A stretch of DNA of 64,000 bases from Pseudogemmobacter bohemicus (lineage in GTDB: Bacteria > Pseudomonadota > Alphaproteobacteria > Rhodobacterales > Rhodobacteraceae), in the NCBI RefSeq assembly GCF_003290025.1, contig NZ_QNHG01000002.1, forward strand, positions 446,941 through 510,940, in the 5' to 3' direction. The notes beneath the pieces were generated by a model that worked only from the letters and a program-made list of their open reading frames with translations, made no database searches and was not told the DNA's origin. Below are positions 54,601-63,115 of the stretch, one piece after another (positions within the stretch are counted from its first letter, which is position 1; each line of letters opens with the position of its first letter). Position numbers and translations under genes: made by a program.

Positions 54601-57089
54601 TGCGGCCTGCGCCCGAGGCGATTGCGCTGGATCAGGTGCAGCCCGCGCATCAGATCACGCCGAAACTGGCATCAGGTGCGATGTCGCATGGCGCGCTGGT
54701 TGCGACCGCGCATGAGGCGGTGGCGCATGGCACCAATATGGTCGGCGGCATGTCGAATTGCGGCGAGGGGGGCGAGCATATCTCGCGCTATGGCACCATT
54801 CGCGGCTCGAAGATAAAGCAGTTTGCCTCTGGCCGTTTCGGGGTCTGGGCGGGCTACCTTGCCGATCCGCAACTGGAAGAGATCGAGATCAAGATCGGCC
54901 AGGGCGCGAAGCCCGGCGAGGGCGGCCAGCTGCCCGCGCCGAAGGTCACCGTCGAGATCGCCGCCGCGCGGGGCGGCACGCCGGGGGTGGAGCTGGTCTC
55001 GCCGCCGCCGCATCATGATACTTACTCGATCGAGGATCTGGCGCAGCTGATCCATGACGCCAAATCCGCGCGGGTGCGGGTGGTGGTGAAGCTGGTTTCC
55101 TCGGAAGGGATCGGCACGATTGCGGTCGGCGTCGCCAAGGCGGGGGCCGATGTGATCAATGTCGCCGGGAATACCGGCGGCACCGGCGCGGCCTCGGTCA
55201 CCTCGCTGAAATACACCGGCCGCGCGGCAGAGATCGGCATTGCCGAGGTGCATCAGGCACTGAGCGCAAACGGCTTGCGCGATCTGGTCACGCTGCGCTG
55301 TTCGGGTGCGCATCAGACCGGTTCCGATGTGGTGAAATCGGCGCTGATGGGCGGCGACAGTTTTGAATTCGGCACCACGGCGCTGATGATGCTGAAATGC
55401 GTTATGGCGAAGAACTGCAATATCAAATGCCCCGCCGGTCTGACCACGAACCCCGAGGCGTTCGACGGCGATCCGCGCGCGCTGGCGCAGTATCTGCTGA
55501 ACATCGCGCATGAGGTGCGGGAGATCCTCGCCTCGCTGGGTCTGCCGTCCCTTGAGGCCGCGCGCGGACGGGCAGAGCTGTTGCATCTGCTGGATCACCC
55601 CGCTTCGGTCGGGCAGCTGGATCTGCGCGCGATGCTGACCGAAGTGCCCAGCCTGCACATCGAAAACTCGGTCCGGATGCCGCGCGATTTCGCGCTGGAT
55701 GATGCCTTTATCGACCTGTTGCGCCCGGCGCTGGAAGAGGGGGCGATGCAGATCGACCTTGGCGGCAATCTGGTGCTGAACAACCGAAACAAATCGGTCG
55801 GCGGCCAGCTGGCTGTCGATATCGAACGGATGCTGAACCATGAGGGCCATGCGCCGAAAGCCAGCCTGAAGGATGACCGCGGCCGCCGCTATCTGCGCCC
55901 CGGCACGGTTCGGATCACGACGCAGGGTTCTGCGGGCCAAAGCTACGGCGCGTTTTGCAATGACGGCATGGTGATGACCCATACCGGAACCTGCAATGAT
56001 GGCGTCGGCAAGGGGCAATCCGGCGGCGAGCTGGTGGTGAAAAGCCCCGGTGGCGGATCTGACAGCGCGGGCGGCAATGTGCTGATCGGGAATTTCGCGC
56101 TGTTCGGGGCAACCGGCGGGCGGCTTTTCGTCGAGGGTCAGGCCGGCGACCGGTTTGCCGTCCGGAACTCGGGTGCGACGGCGGTGGTCGAGGGCATCGG
56201 CGATTTCGGCGTCGAATACATGACCAATGGCGCGGTGCTGAACCTTGGCGATTTCGGCAAGGGCTTTGCCAATGGCATGTCGGGGGGCTTTGCCTGGCAA
56301 TATGATCCCTACGACCTGTTGCGCGCCAGGGTCAGCCATGATTCCGTGGTTCTGGGGCGGCTGGATGGCTCTGACGCGTCAGAGATCCATGCGCTTGCAG
56401 TGCGGCAATTGCTGGAATGGCACCATGTGGCGACCGGCTCGGCCAAAGCGGAATGGCTGCTGGCGAACTGGGCGCAGGAACAGGTGAACTTTGCCTGGGC
56501 CCTGCCGCGCGCGCTGCTGCAATACCAGGACGCGGATGAGATCCTGCGGGCAAAACCGCGCAAGGATCTGATCGAGGAGCTGGGTCAGGCGCTGGTCTCG
56601 CATCAGATCAGCAAGCTGAAAAAGGCCTGGCGCGCGGGTGTTCCGGTCTTGCGCGGTCAGGTGCCGGGTTATGGCGAGACCGATACAGAACAGATGTTCG
56701 CCCTGCTCAATCAATGGACGGTGCTTGAGGCGGCGCAGGCGATAGTGATGCAGCGTCTGCGCACGAATGCCGATACGCCCGAGGCCCGCAAGGCGGCAAA
56801 AAACCTGATCCTGACCGAGGATTTCGCGCTGATGACGCGGCTGTTGAAACAGGCGCGGGCGGCGGTGACCGATTACGCGGATGCGGAACTGGCGGCGCTG
56901 GTCGCCGGCAAACGGCTGGGCGATTACAAAGAAGCGCTGTCTTTGCGCAATATCCTCTCGATGGACAGCCCGGGCACCTATGGCTGGATCCTCGACCAGG
57001 ACCGCAAGAACCGCCGCATCCTCGGGCAGATCCCCTCTTTCGAGATGCTCTTCGCCCGCAATTCCCTTGCCGATCTGACCGGAGCCTGA
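51645..57089 (+). CDS. Glutamate synthase large subunit-like protein (oversized GltB homologue)
   Basis: A protein of 1814 residues against about 1500 for typical GltB. Domains in order: an N-terminal Ntn glutaminase with Cys20 in SSCGVGF as nucleophile (about 20-420), a central domain (about 460-780), and YRSFSRMMAEERARRPAALRDVL. An inserted segment of about 100 residues (about 890-988) follows. Next come the FMN barrel from ASGAMSHGAL (about 1009), the GXGXG beta-helix (about 1430-1550) and an extra helical C-terminus of about 260 residues. The Fe-S region has C1252-X5-C1258-X3-C1262, whereas GltB normally has CX5CX4C. I start at 51645, nine bases after GGGGG; TTG 51594 would give a 36-residue propeptide. 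No GltD is nearby; a diflavin reductase follows after 5 bases. Confidence 0.85.
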   Translation: MNQEPAQIGLYDRDPDKSSCGVGFLTRKDGLQTHEILTLGHEALCAVPHRGGMSAEGVGDGAGVSVDLSLGFFSALTGAALEPGAFGVGNFFLPDETAQQARAENLIGEALNAQGLGTLLLRDVPVNNAVLRPAALRCQQAIRQWVFAAPEGLRGAGLDLRIHRALLAIEAEAYTDPALAGLYPLSLSARMQVLKGRLNSDEIVPYFLDLMDPSHGVHTLYFHTRFSTNTDPHPSMAQPFRFMAHNGELNTDKKNRLSEAAVARAKNSNITRPKGQSDSCRLDQTLQARVVEDGLDLVTAVVSMMPPAWENDDTLSPQVRAMLEYFSLYEEKNDGPAALIFGDGQIIGARLDRLGLRPLRVVETADYLAVMSEAGQIAFAPDSVLARGRIEAGGMLYYDHAGRRAFGTHEALEMLAARRDYTELLTSARTRLADLPEVPAERQGSPLRYSGDLNRHARYVAYSHNQESFRFLMDPMLATGAEKVSAMGYGNAINALSDNEGGVAKYFSQRFAQVTNPPLDSIREADGMTLRVAFGAKPGLGGQVAPQIVVDTPILSHLDMLKIREQAATPVARFEMLYEPVLGDAKVNQQALTGAIDRIAGEVAGFAGAQGGIAILSDRHVSSGRAAIPMTLMVSAINQRLIEEGLRLRVSLIVESGQISSSHHIACALGFGAAAVYPLGVQFRAEEKYGAEADKAFKKFAKAAEKALMKTMGKVGLCTVESYSGGEFFEPNFLDTNDPVFRRYFPNVKTPVGGVTFDVVAQAVADWHARALHVSREDDIPLLGLFKERAEGAGHSYGTTAVRGFVDMTEEAISQPQGTEEVDPLRLMTLNRLEDAFGISDEGYTNTSFDRLTPERIDAFRVTPGYRSFSRMMAEERARRPAALRDVLAFPADVTRAASPGDFRREMKKFNRKGNNSFLVRGVYCADLSAGRFRLGLTGIPDFARLDALSQSLIQRFGPEITGHWLEGTALMIEATGEAQSWLSRLRPAPEAIALDQVQPAHQITPKLASGAMSHGALVATAHEAVAHGTNMVGGMSNCGEGGEHISRYGTIRGSKIKQFASGRFGVWAGYLADPQLEEIEIKIGQGAKPGEGGQLPAPKVTVEIAAARGGTPGVELVSPPPHHDTYSIEDLAQLIHDAKSARVRVVVKLVSSEGIGTIAVGVAKAGADVINVAGNTGGTGAASVTSLKYTGRAAEIGIAEVHQALSANGLRDLVTLRCSGAHQTGSDVVKSALMGGDSFEFGTTALMMLKCVMAKNCNIKCPAGLTTNPEAFDGDPRALAQYLLNIAHEVREILASLGLPSLEAARGRAELLHLLDHPASVGQLDLRAMLTEVPSLHIENSVRMPRDFALDDAFIDLLRPALEEGAMQIDLGGNLVLNNRNKSVGGQLAVDIERMLNHEGHAPKASLKDDRGRRYLRPGTVRITTQGSAGQSYGAFCNDGMVMTHTGTCNDGVGKGQSGGELVVKSPGGGSDSAGGNVLIGNFALFGATGGRLFVEGQAGDRFAVRNSGATAVVEGIGDFGVEYMTNGAVLNLGDFGKGFANGMSGGFAWQYDPYDLLRARVSHDSVVLGRLDGSDASEIHALAVRQLLEWHHVATGSAKAEWLLANWAQEQVNFAWALPRALLQYQDADEILRAKPRKDLIEELGQALVSHQISKLKKAWRAGVPVLRGQVPGYGETDTEQMFALLNQWTVLEAAQAIVMQRLRTNADTPEARKAAKNLILTEDFALMTRLLKQARAAVTDYADAELAALVAGKRLGDYKEALSLRNILSMDSPGTYGWILDQDRKNRRILGQIPSFEMLFARNSLADLTGA

Positions 57090-57094
57090 GACCC

Positions 57095-58831
57095 ATGCGC
57101 CTTCCCTATATCCCCGAAGATGCGCCGTTCAGCGGTGATCAGCGCGCCTGGCTTTCGGGCTTTCTCGCGGGTCTGCATTCGCGCCAGGCGATGGGGGCTG
57201 TCGCCGTCGCGCCAGCCGTCGGGGCGCGGCCGAAAACGCTGGTGAATGTGCTTTACGGCACCCAGACCGGCAATTCCGAAATGCTGGCCGAAGAGGTTGC
57301 GACCCGCGCCCGCGCCATGGGGTTCGACGCCCGTGTGCAGCCAATGGATGATGTGACGCCCGACGCACTGGCGGCGATGCGGCACGCGATCCTGATCTGC
57401 TCTACCTATGGCGAGGGCGAGATGCCCGACAGCGCCGCGCTCTTTTGGGACGCGCTGACCTCTTCCGCCGCGCCCCGGCTGGAGGGGCTGCATTACGCGG
57501 TGCTGGCGCTTGGCGATACCGGCTATGACGGGTTTTGCCAGGCCGGCAAGCTGATGGATACAAGGCTGGCGCAGCTGGGCGCGCAGCGGATGGCCGAGCG
57601 GGTCGATTGCGACATCGACTTCGAGGCCCCGGCCAATGCCTGGATCGCCGCCACGCTGCCGCTGATCGGCGGAAAGGCCGAAGCGCTGGTGGCAAGCACC
57701 GCCCCGGCCGGGGCAAAGCCGGGTTACAGCCGCAAGGCACCCTTTGCCGCCCGCCTGGCGGTCAACCGGCTTTTATCGGGCGCGCACTCGTCGAAAGAGA
57801 TCCGGCATTATGAATTCGACCTCGGCACCTCGGGGCTGAGCTATGAGGCTGGCGATGCGCTTGGCGTGGTGCCGGTCAATGACCCAGGCCTGGTGGCTTC
57901 GGTGCTGGAGCAGGTCGGGGCTGGCCCTGACACCCTGGTTGCGGGCCAGGACCGCCCGTTCGGCACTTTGCTGACGGATGCTTTCGAGATCGTCACGCCG
58001 TCGCGCGAGATGGTGGCGGCGATCGGCGCGCGGGCCAATGACGAGGCGCTGAGCCATGTCCTTGCCGGCGGCGACCGGGAGGCGCTGGACGCCTGGCTCC
58101 GGGATCGCGACCTGCTGGATCTCCTCAGAATGCTGCCGAAGGGCGGCATGGATGCCGGCACGCTGACCGGCCTGCTGAAGCCGCTGCAACATCGCGCCTA
58201 TTCGATCTCATCAAGCCCGAAAGAGGCGGCGGGATCGGTGCATCTGACCGTCGCGTCAGTGCGCTGGAGGGCCGAAGGCCGCGCCCATGGCGGCGTCTGT
58301 TCCACCTTCCTCGCCGACCGCGCCGGTGAGACGGCGGGGATATTCGTGCAGCCGAACAAGGCCTTCCGCCCGCCCGTCGATGATGAGGCGCCGATGATCA
58401 TGGTCGGCCCCGGAACCGGCATCGCGCCCTTTCGCGCCTTCCTTCAGGAACGCCGGGCGCGGGGCGCGAAGGGGCGCAACTGGCTTTTCTTCGGCGATCA
58501 GCACCGCGAGAGCGACTTCATCTATGATGGCGAATTGTCGGGGATGGCAGAGCAGGGCCTGCTGACCCGGCTGGATCTGGCTTTCTCACGCGATCAGGCC
58601 CAGAAGGTCTATGTCCAGACCAGGATGCGGGAAAATGGCAAAGCGCTGTTCTCCTGGCTTGAGGAAGGCGGCTGTTTCTATGTCTGCGGCGATGCGACCA
58701 GGATGGCGCGCGATGTGGATACCGCCCTTCACGAAATCATCGCCACCCATGGAGGGCTCGGCCCCGAGGCCGCGACCGACTATGCCAACGGCCTGAAACG
58801 TGCGAAGCGCTATCTGCGCGATGTATACTGA
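57095..58831 (+). CDS. CysJ-like diflavin (FMN/FAD) NADPH reductase
   Basis: A 578-residue electron-transfer flavoprotein. Flavodoxin domain: LYGTQTGNSEMLAEEV (about 50-65) and CSTYGEGEMPDSA. FAD domain: RAYSISSSP. NADPH domain: GPGTGIAPFRAFLQERRARG, FFGDQHRESDFIY and YVCGDATRMARDV, ending KRYLRDVY as in sulfite reductase alpha subunits. No sulfite reductase hemoprotein is encoded near it. It starts 5 bases after the GltB-like stop, so the two are surely co-translated; I infer that it passes NADPH electrons to the FMN/Fe-S centre of that protein, replacing GltD. Confidence 0.9.
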   Translation: MRLPYIPEDAPFSGDQRAWLSGFLAGLHSRQAMGAVAVAPAVGARPKTLVNVLYGTQTGNSEMLAEEVATRARAMGFDARVQPMDDVTPDALAAMRHAILICSTYGEGEMPDSAALFWDALTSSAAPRLEGLHYAVLALGDTGYDGFCQAGKLMDTRLAQLGAQRMAERVDCDIDFEAPANAWIAATLPLIGGKAEALVASTAPAGAKPGYSRKAPFAARLAVNRLLSGAHSSKEIRHYEFDLGTSGLSYEAGDALGVVPVNDPGLVASVLEQVGAGPDTLVAGQDRPFGTLLTDAFEIVTPSREMVAAIGARANDEALSHVLAGGDREALDAWLRDRDLLDLLRMLPKGGMDAGTLTGLLKPLQHRAYSISSSPKEAAGSVHLTVASVRWRAEGRAHGGVCSTFLADRAGETAGIFVQPNKAFRPPVDDEAPMIMVGPGTGIAPFRAFLQERRARGAKGRNWLFFGDQHRESDFIYDGELSGMAEQGLLTRLDLAFSRDQAQKVYVQTRMRENGKALFSWLEEGGCFYVCGDATRMARDVDTALHEIIATHGGLGPEAATDYANGLKRAKRYLRDVY

Positions 58832-58901
58832 CCGGAGGCATTACCAGGGCTGGGGCCAGGACTTGCGCCAGGGCTGGGGCACCGAACGCGGATAATGCCT
58901 T

Positions 58902-59460
58902 ATGGCGATGCAAAAGACCGGCCGGGATTGCCCTGGTCCTGCCAGAGCCGCAGCCATCGCGCCGCCTGGGCCCCGGCGCAGCCTGGCCGGGCTGGCCGCA
59001 AGCGGCGCGGCGCTCTCTGAATGGGAGGCCGGGGTGCTGACCCTGCTTATGCCGATATTCGCGCGGGTTTCGGGCGCCACCACCGGCCGCCATGCCCTGA
59101 TCAGCGAGCGCGGCGCCTATGGTCCGGTGCGACTGGCCGGGCAGTGGCTGGCGATTTGTGCTGCGGCTGATTGCGGGCCGGGGCGAGCGGCTGGTGATAC
59201 GCGCGGCCGATCCGGCGCGGCGCCAGCCCGCCGGGCTGCATCTGTTCGACGCGGAGGGGCGGCTCCGCCACCGGCCTGAGATCGCCGTATCCGAGGATCT
59301 GATCCTTCTGGCCTCGCTTGATCGGGAACCCGGCTGCGGGGCGCCGCCGGATATTCCGGCAGAGGATCTTGCCCCCGTTACGCGGCCCGCCCCGATCCCC
59401 GGGATCCACCGCGCCCGTCCGGCTGGCGCGGAATGGATGTCCGTGCGCCTGGCCTCAGCC
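58902..59460 (+). pseudogene. Frameshifted hypothetical gene downstream of the diflavin reductase
   Basis: The frame from ATG 58902 gives MAMQKTGRDCPG, LSEWEAGVLTLLMPIFARV and ALISERGAYGPVRLAGQWLA. A one-base shift near 59150 moves the rest to FVLRLIAGRGERLVIRAADPARRQPAGLHLFDAEGRLRH and ASLDREPGCGAPPDIPAEDL, up to about 59460. The two parts read naturally as one protein of about 185 residues. I do not recognise the family. The end is uncertain because the second frame stays open into the antisense of the next gene. Confidence 0.4.
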
Positions 59461-61843
59461 CGCATCCGGCAGCGCGAAGGCGATCACATAATCGCCCCGA
59501 TCAGGGGATTGCCGCGCGCCGCCGGCGACCACGATGATATATTGCCTGCCGGTTTTCGGCGACACATAGCGCATCGGATTGGCCTGGGCGCCGACCGGCA
59601 GCGGGCCTTTCCACAACTCTTCACCCGTCGCCATGTCGATGGCGCGCAGATAATAGTCCTGGGTCCCGGCATAGAAGGCGATGCCCGAACCGGTCACCAC
59701 CGCGCCCGACAGCGTCGGCATCCCGATCGGCACCGCAAGGCCGGGGCGGATGCCGCCAGGGCTGATATCCTCCAGCGTGCCGGCGGGTTTCTGCCAGACC
59801 AGTTCCGGGATTTTCAGGCTGATCGCGGCAAAGACGCCCCATGGCGGTTGCTGGCAGGGCAAGCCGGGGAACGAGTTGAACGTCTCATGGTCGATGACAA
59901 AGGGCGTCCCCACCATCGGACAGGTCGAGCCGACACCCTGGCCAGAGCTCAGCGCCTCGAAATCAACGCCTTCGGCAGGGGGCAGTGTCACCACCTGCGG
60001 CATGCGGATATCGTTGAGGAAGAGGTAACCCGAGGCGCGGTCCAGCGCGGCGGAACCCCGGTTGAAACCGCCATAATAGCCCGGACAGATCAGCGTCGAC
60101 TCCAGCTGCGGCGCGGTGAATTTCCCCTTGTAGTTCAGCTTTCTGAAGGCGATGCGGCAGGAAAGCTGATCGAAGAAGGGGGTGCCCCCATATCCACCTC
60201 GGTCAGGGGCGCTGCGCCGAAAGCGGCATCCCGGACGACGAGGGCCGGGTGGGCGCGACATAATCGCCAAAGGCCACTTCTTGCGGCACCGGGGGCTCTT
60301 CGACCACCGTGACCGGCGCGCCGGTGCGGCGGTAGAACATGAAGATCTGGCCGCGCCTGGTGATCTGACCAAGGGGGGCGTGCCGTCAGGCAGGTCGTAA
60401 AGCGTCGTTGCGAGCCGATATCGTAATCCCAGATATCGTGATGCGCGGTCTGGAACAGCCATTTGTCGCGGCCCGTGGCCAGATTGACCGCCACCACCGC
60501 CGAGGAATATTTATCCGTCAGCGCCGGGCGGTCACCGCCCCAGAATCGGGCTGCTGATTGTCATCCGGCAGATAAACGAGGCCAGGCGCCTCATCCACCG
60601 CCGGATGGGTACACATATTCGGGGTCGATCGGGTATAGGCCTCGCCCTCGGGCGGCAGTTTCGCAATCGCGGGATTGCCCAGATCCCAGGCACAGACCAG
60701 CGCATCAGTGTCTGCCGAGAAGGCTCGCACCACGCCCGAGGGCTCGTCCAGCGCACGACCGTCAAACACCCAGCCGCCGACCACGATCAGATTGCCCACA
60801 ACGGCCGGCTGCGAGGGATAGGCCCAGGAGAAGCGCGGCCCGAATTTCACATCGCCGATCCCGACCATCATCGAGACTTTGCCATCCTGGCCGAAATCGC
60901 GGCAGATCGCGCCGGTATTGGCATCATAGGCGATCAGGTCCGCATCCATCCTGGCCTGGATGATGCGGCGCGAACACAGCGCGCCCGGGGCCGGAGCGAT
61001 ACGGGTCTCGCCCTCGGCCGGATAGACCTTCGTGACCTTCGCCGCCTCGTAAAAGGCCACGCCGCAGCAGCGGTTCCAGACGGTTCTGGTGTTTTTCAGC
61101 TCTTCGCGATGCTTCTATTTTGCGGCCCGATATCGACATCATCGGCGATGATCTCGGAGGTGGGCGAGCAGTAAATACAGCTTATCGCCGACCTGGATCG
61201 GGGTGTTTTGATCCTCGGAGGCGCCGGTCGCCAGCGCGCCGGTACGCGCCTGCCAGGCGATTGTCAGGTCAGACACATTCTTTTTGGTGATCTGGTCAAA
61301 TGGCGCATAGCGTGCGCCATCGAGGTCATAGCCATATTGCGTCTGGTTGACGGAGCCGTCATTGACCATCGACACCGCATCCGGGACGGGCCCTGGCGGT
61401 GATCACGCCATGTTCGAGGAAGGCGGCAGAGGCACCGAAGACCAGCGCCAGCGCAGATACGCCCGCCACCGCGAAAGACGGCAGCCGCCGGTCATCAGCG
61501 GATTGATCAGCCCGGCGATCAGCCCCATCACGAGGAAGGGCGCAAGGTGCGGCACCAGCGCTCAGTAATTCGCGCCCGCCTCCCAAAAGGCCCAGGCGAC
61601 GGTGCCAAGGGTGACCAGCGCCATCACAAGCATCGCGACCGGTTTCCTGAGGATGTTCAGCACCCCCGCCACCACCAGCCCGGCGCCGGCGATCAGGTAA
61701 TACCAGCTGCCGCCCAGCGAGATCAGCTGAGCGCCTCGCATCGCCAGCCAGAGCCCGGCCAACACCATCAGCGCCCCCGGCAGCCAGAAGACAAAACGAC
61801 GCCCGCCCGGGCCGCGCTCCCCGGGATCAGAGAGTTTATCCAT
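59455..61843 (-). pseudogene. gcd: PQQ-dependent membrane glucose/quinate dehydrogenase, multiply frameshifted
   Basis: The minus strand carries a complete but broken Gcd-type gene. It starts MDKLSDPGERG at 61843 with membrane helices (LPGALMVLAGLWLAM, YYLIAGAGLVVAGV), continues SVAGVSALALVFGASAAFLEHG in another frame, then QTQYGYDLDGARYAPFDQI, MVGIGDVKFGPRFSWAYPSQP, NMCTHPAVDEA, TAHHDIWDYDIGSQ and GVGSTCPMVGTPF, and ends PDRGDYVIAFALPDAG at 59455. At least five frame changes occur (near 61570, 61380, 61150, 60540 and between 60180 and 60430). Intact homologues oxidise glucose to gluconolactone in the periplasm and pass electrons to ubiquinone. Pseudogene, or a low-quality assembly stretch. 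Confidence 0.85.
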
Positions 61844-62014
61844 GAGTGTCCTCGTTGTTCCCAGTGTTCCGCCAGGACGTGCCGCCAGAGGCTCTTTACA
61901 GGGTCAGTCTGGAACGGGGTGCATCATAAGACCGAAACCATACCGTTTCTTTAATGAAAATCGGAACGGATGAAAAACACTTGGTCGCAGCATCCGGGCC
62001 CTCGCGGTCTTGCG

Positions 62015-62926
62015 TCAGAGGCGCATCCCCGCCCCGGCGCGGCCGCCCTCCTGCGCGCGGGCAGGGGTGACGCCGAAGGTGCGCTTGAAGGCGGTCGAGA
62101 AATTCGCCGGGCTGGAATAGCCGGCGATAAAGGCGGCCTGGGCCACATTGGCGCTGCCCCGGCTCAGCGCGGCAAAGGCCGCCTCCAGCCGCTGCGCGCG
62201 GATGAATTCGCCCGGGCTGCAATCGAGCTGCCGCCGGCAGAGCCGTTGCAAACTGCGCAGCCCGAGGCCGCAGGCGCGGGCCAGCGTCTCGGGACCCAGA
62301 TCGGGATCGCCCAGATGGCCGGCAATATAGCCCGCCAGCACCGCGATTTTCGGATCCGGCCGCGCGCCCTCGGCCGGGCGCGGCGCGGCCAGTGCGGGCT
62401 CCGCCGCCTCCAGCGCGGCGCGGTACAGCTCGATCCCGCGCGACATCAGCACCAGATTGCCATGGCCGGGCCGATGCGCGTAATAGCTGCCGCCCCGGTG
62501 GTCATCGGCGATTGCCTGGGCCAGCGCCAGCATGGCCGCATCGGGGCGCCATTGCCGCCAGGAGATGCCGCCCGAGGGGCTGTGCCGCATCTCCGCCCCC
62601 ATGCCGTTGACCTCACCCGCATGATCCAGCCAGTCGGGATCGGTGGTGATCGCCAGCTTGATCAGCGGCTGGCCATAGCTTTCCAGATATTGCAGTTCTG
62701 CCTCGACCCCGATCCGCAGCAGAAGCGCCCTGGGGCCGGGATCGCCGGGGATCACAGTCGAGAGCAGGAACTCGGTCTCATTGACGCGAAAGCGCTGATG
62801 GCCGTTCAGCATCAGAAGCAGCATCTGTTTGGGCGTGATCCTGGCCGGGCCAGGGTCTTCGACCCCGTTCACCGTTTCATGCATGACGCCGATCCTCAGA
62901 TTGCCAGGATAGCGAAACACCGTCAT
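62015..62926 (-). CDS. AraC-family regulator, divergent from siderophore receptor
   Basis: A 303-residue regulator. The C-terminal DNA-binding domain (about 205-295) contains LGPETLARACGLGLRSLQRLCRRQL and AQAAFIAGYSSPANFSTAFKRTFGVTPARAQ, the two helix-turn-helix units with the AraC signature. The N-terminal part (MTVFRYPGNLRIGVMHETV) resembles the siderophore-sensing PchR/OA-type group. GGAGGA lies before ATG 62926; the frame upstream to 63205 is antisense to the receptor. Divergent from the TonB receptor, it probably activates it in response to the cognate siderophore. Confidence 0.88.
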   Translation of the reverse strand: MTVFRYPGNLRIGVMHETVNGVEDPGPARITPKQMLLLMLNGHQRFRVNETEFLLSTVIPGDPGPRALLLRIGVEAELQYLESYGQPLIKLAITTDPDWLDHAGEVNGMGAEMRHSPSGGISWRQWRPDAAMLALAQAIADDHRGGSYYAHRPGHGNLVLMSRGIELYRAALEAAEPALAAPRPAEGARPDPKIAVLAGYIAGHLGDPDLGPETLARACGLGLRSLQRLCRRQLDCSPGEFIRAQRLEAAFAALSRGSANVAQAAFIAGYSSPANFSTAFKRTFGVTPARAQEGGRAGAGMRL

Positions 62927-63115
62927 CTCTGTCCTCCGCGTCTGGCCGCGCCGCCATCCTGGCGCCCCGCCAAACAAGATTGTCGCCCGGTCAAAGCTCT
63001 GCCGCATGGAGCAGTGGCCCCGAGTTCTATAATAATCGTGTAAAATACTCAACAACTCTCCCCTCCGGCAAAACGGGGGCGGAGAAGATGTGCCGAAGGA
63101 CGAAAGGGACAGTTC

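Noticed and set aside
51864-54650. 928-codon minus-strand open frame
   Set aside because: It is antisense to the glutamate synthase-like gene, with Arg/His/Gln-rich composition typical of GC-rich shadows.
63028-63033. TATAAT as a defined promoter of the siderophore receptor, possibly with a Fur box
   Set aside because: No matching -35 element at proper spacing and no clear Fur-type palindrome could be read; mentioned only within the receptor entry.
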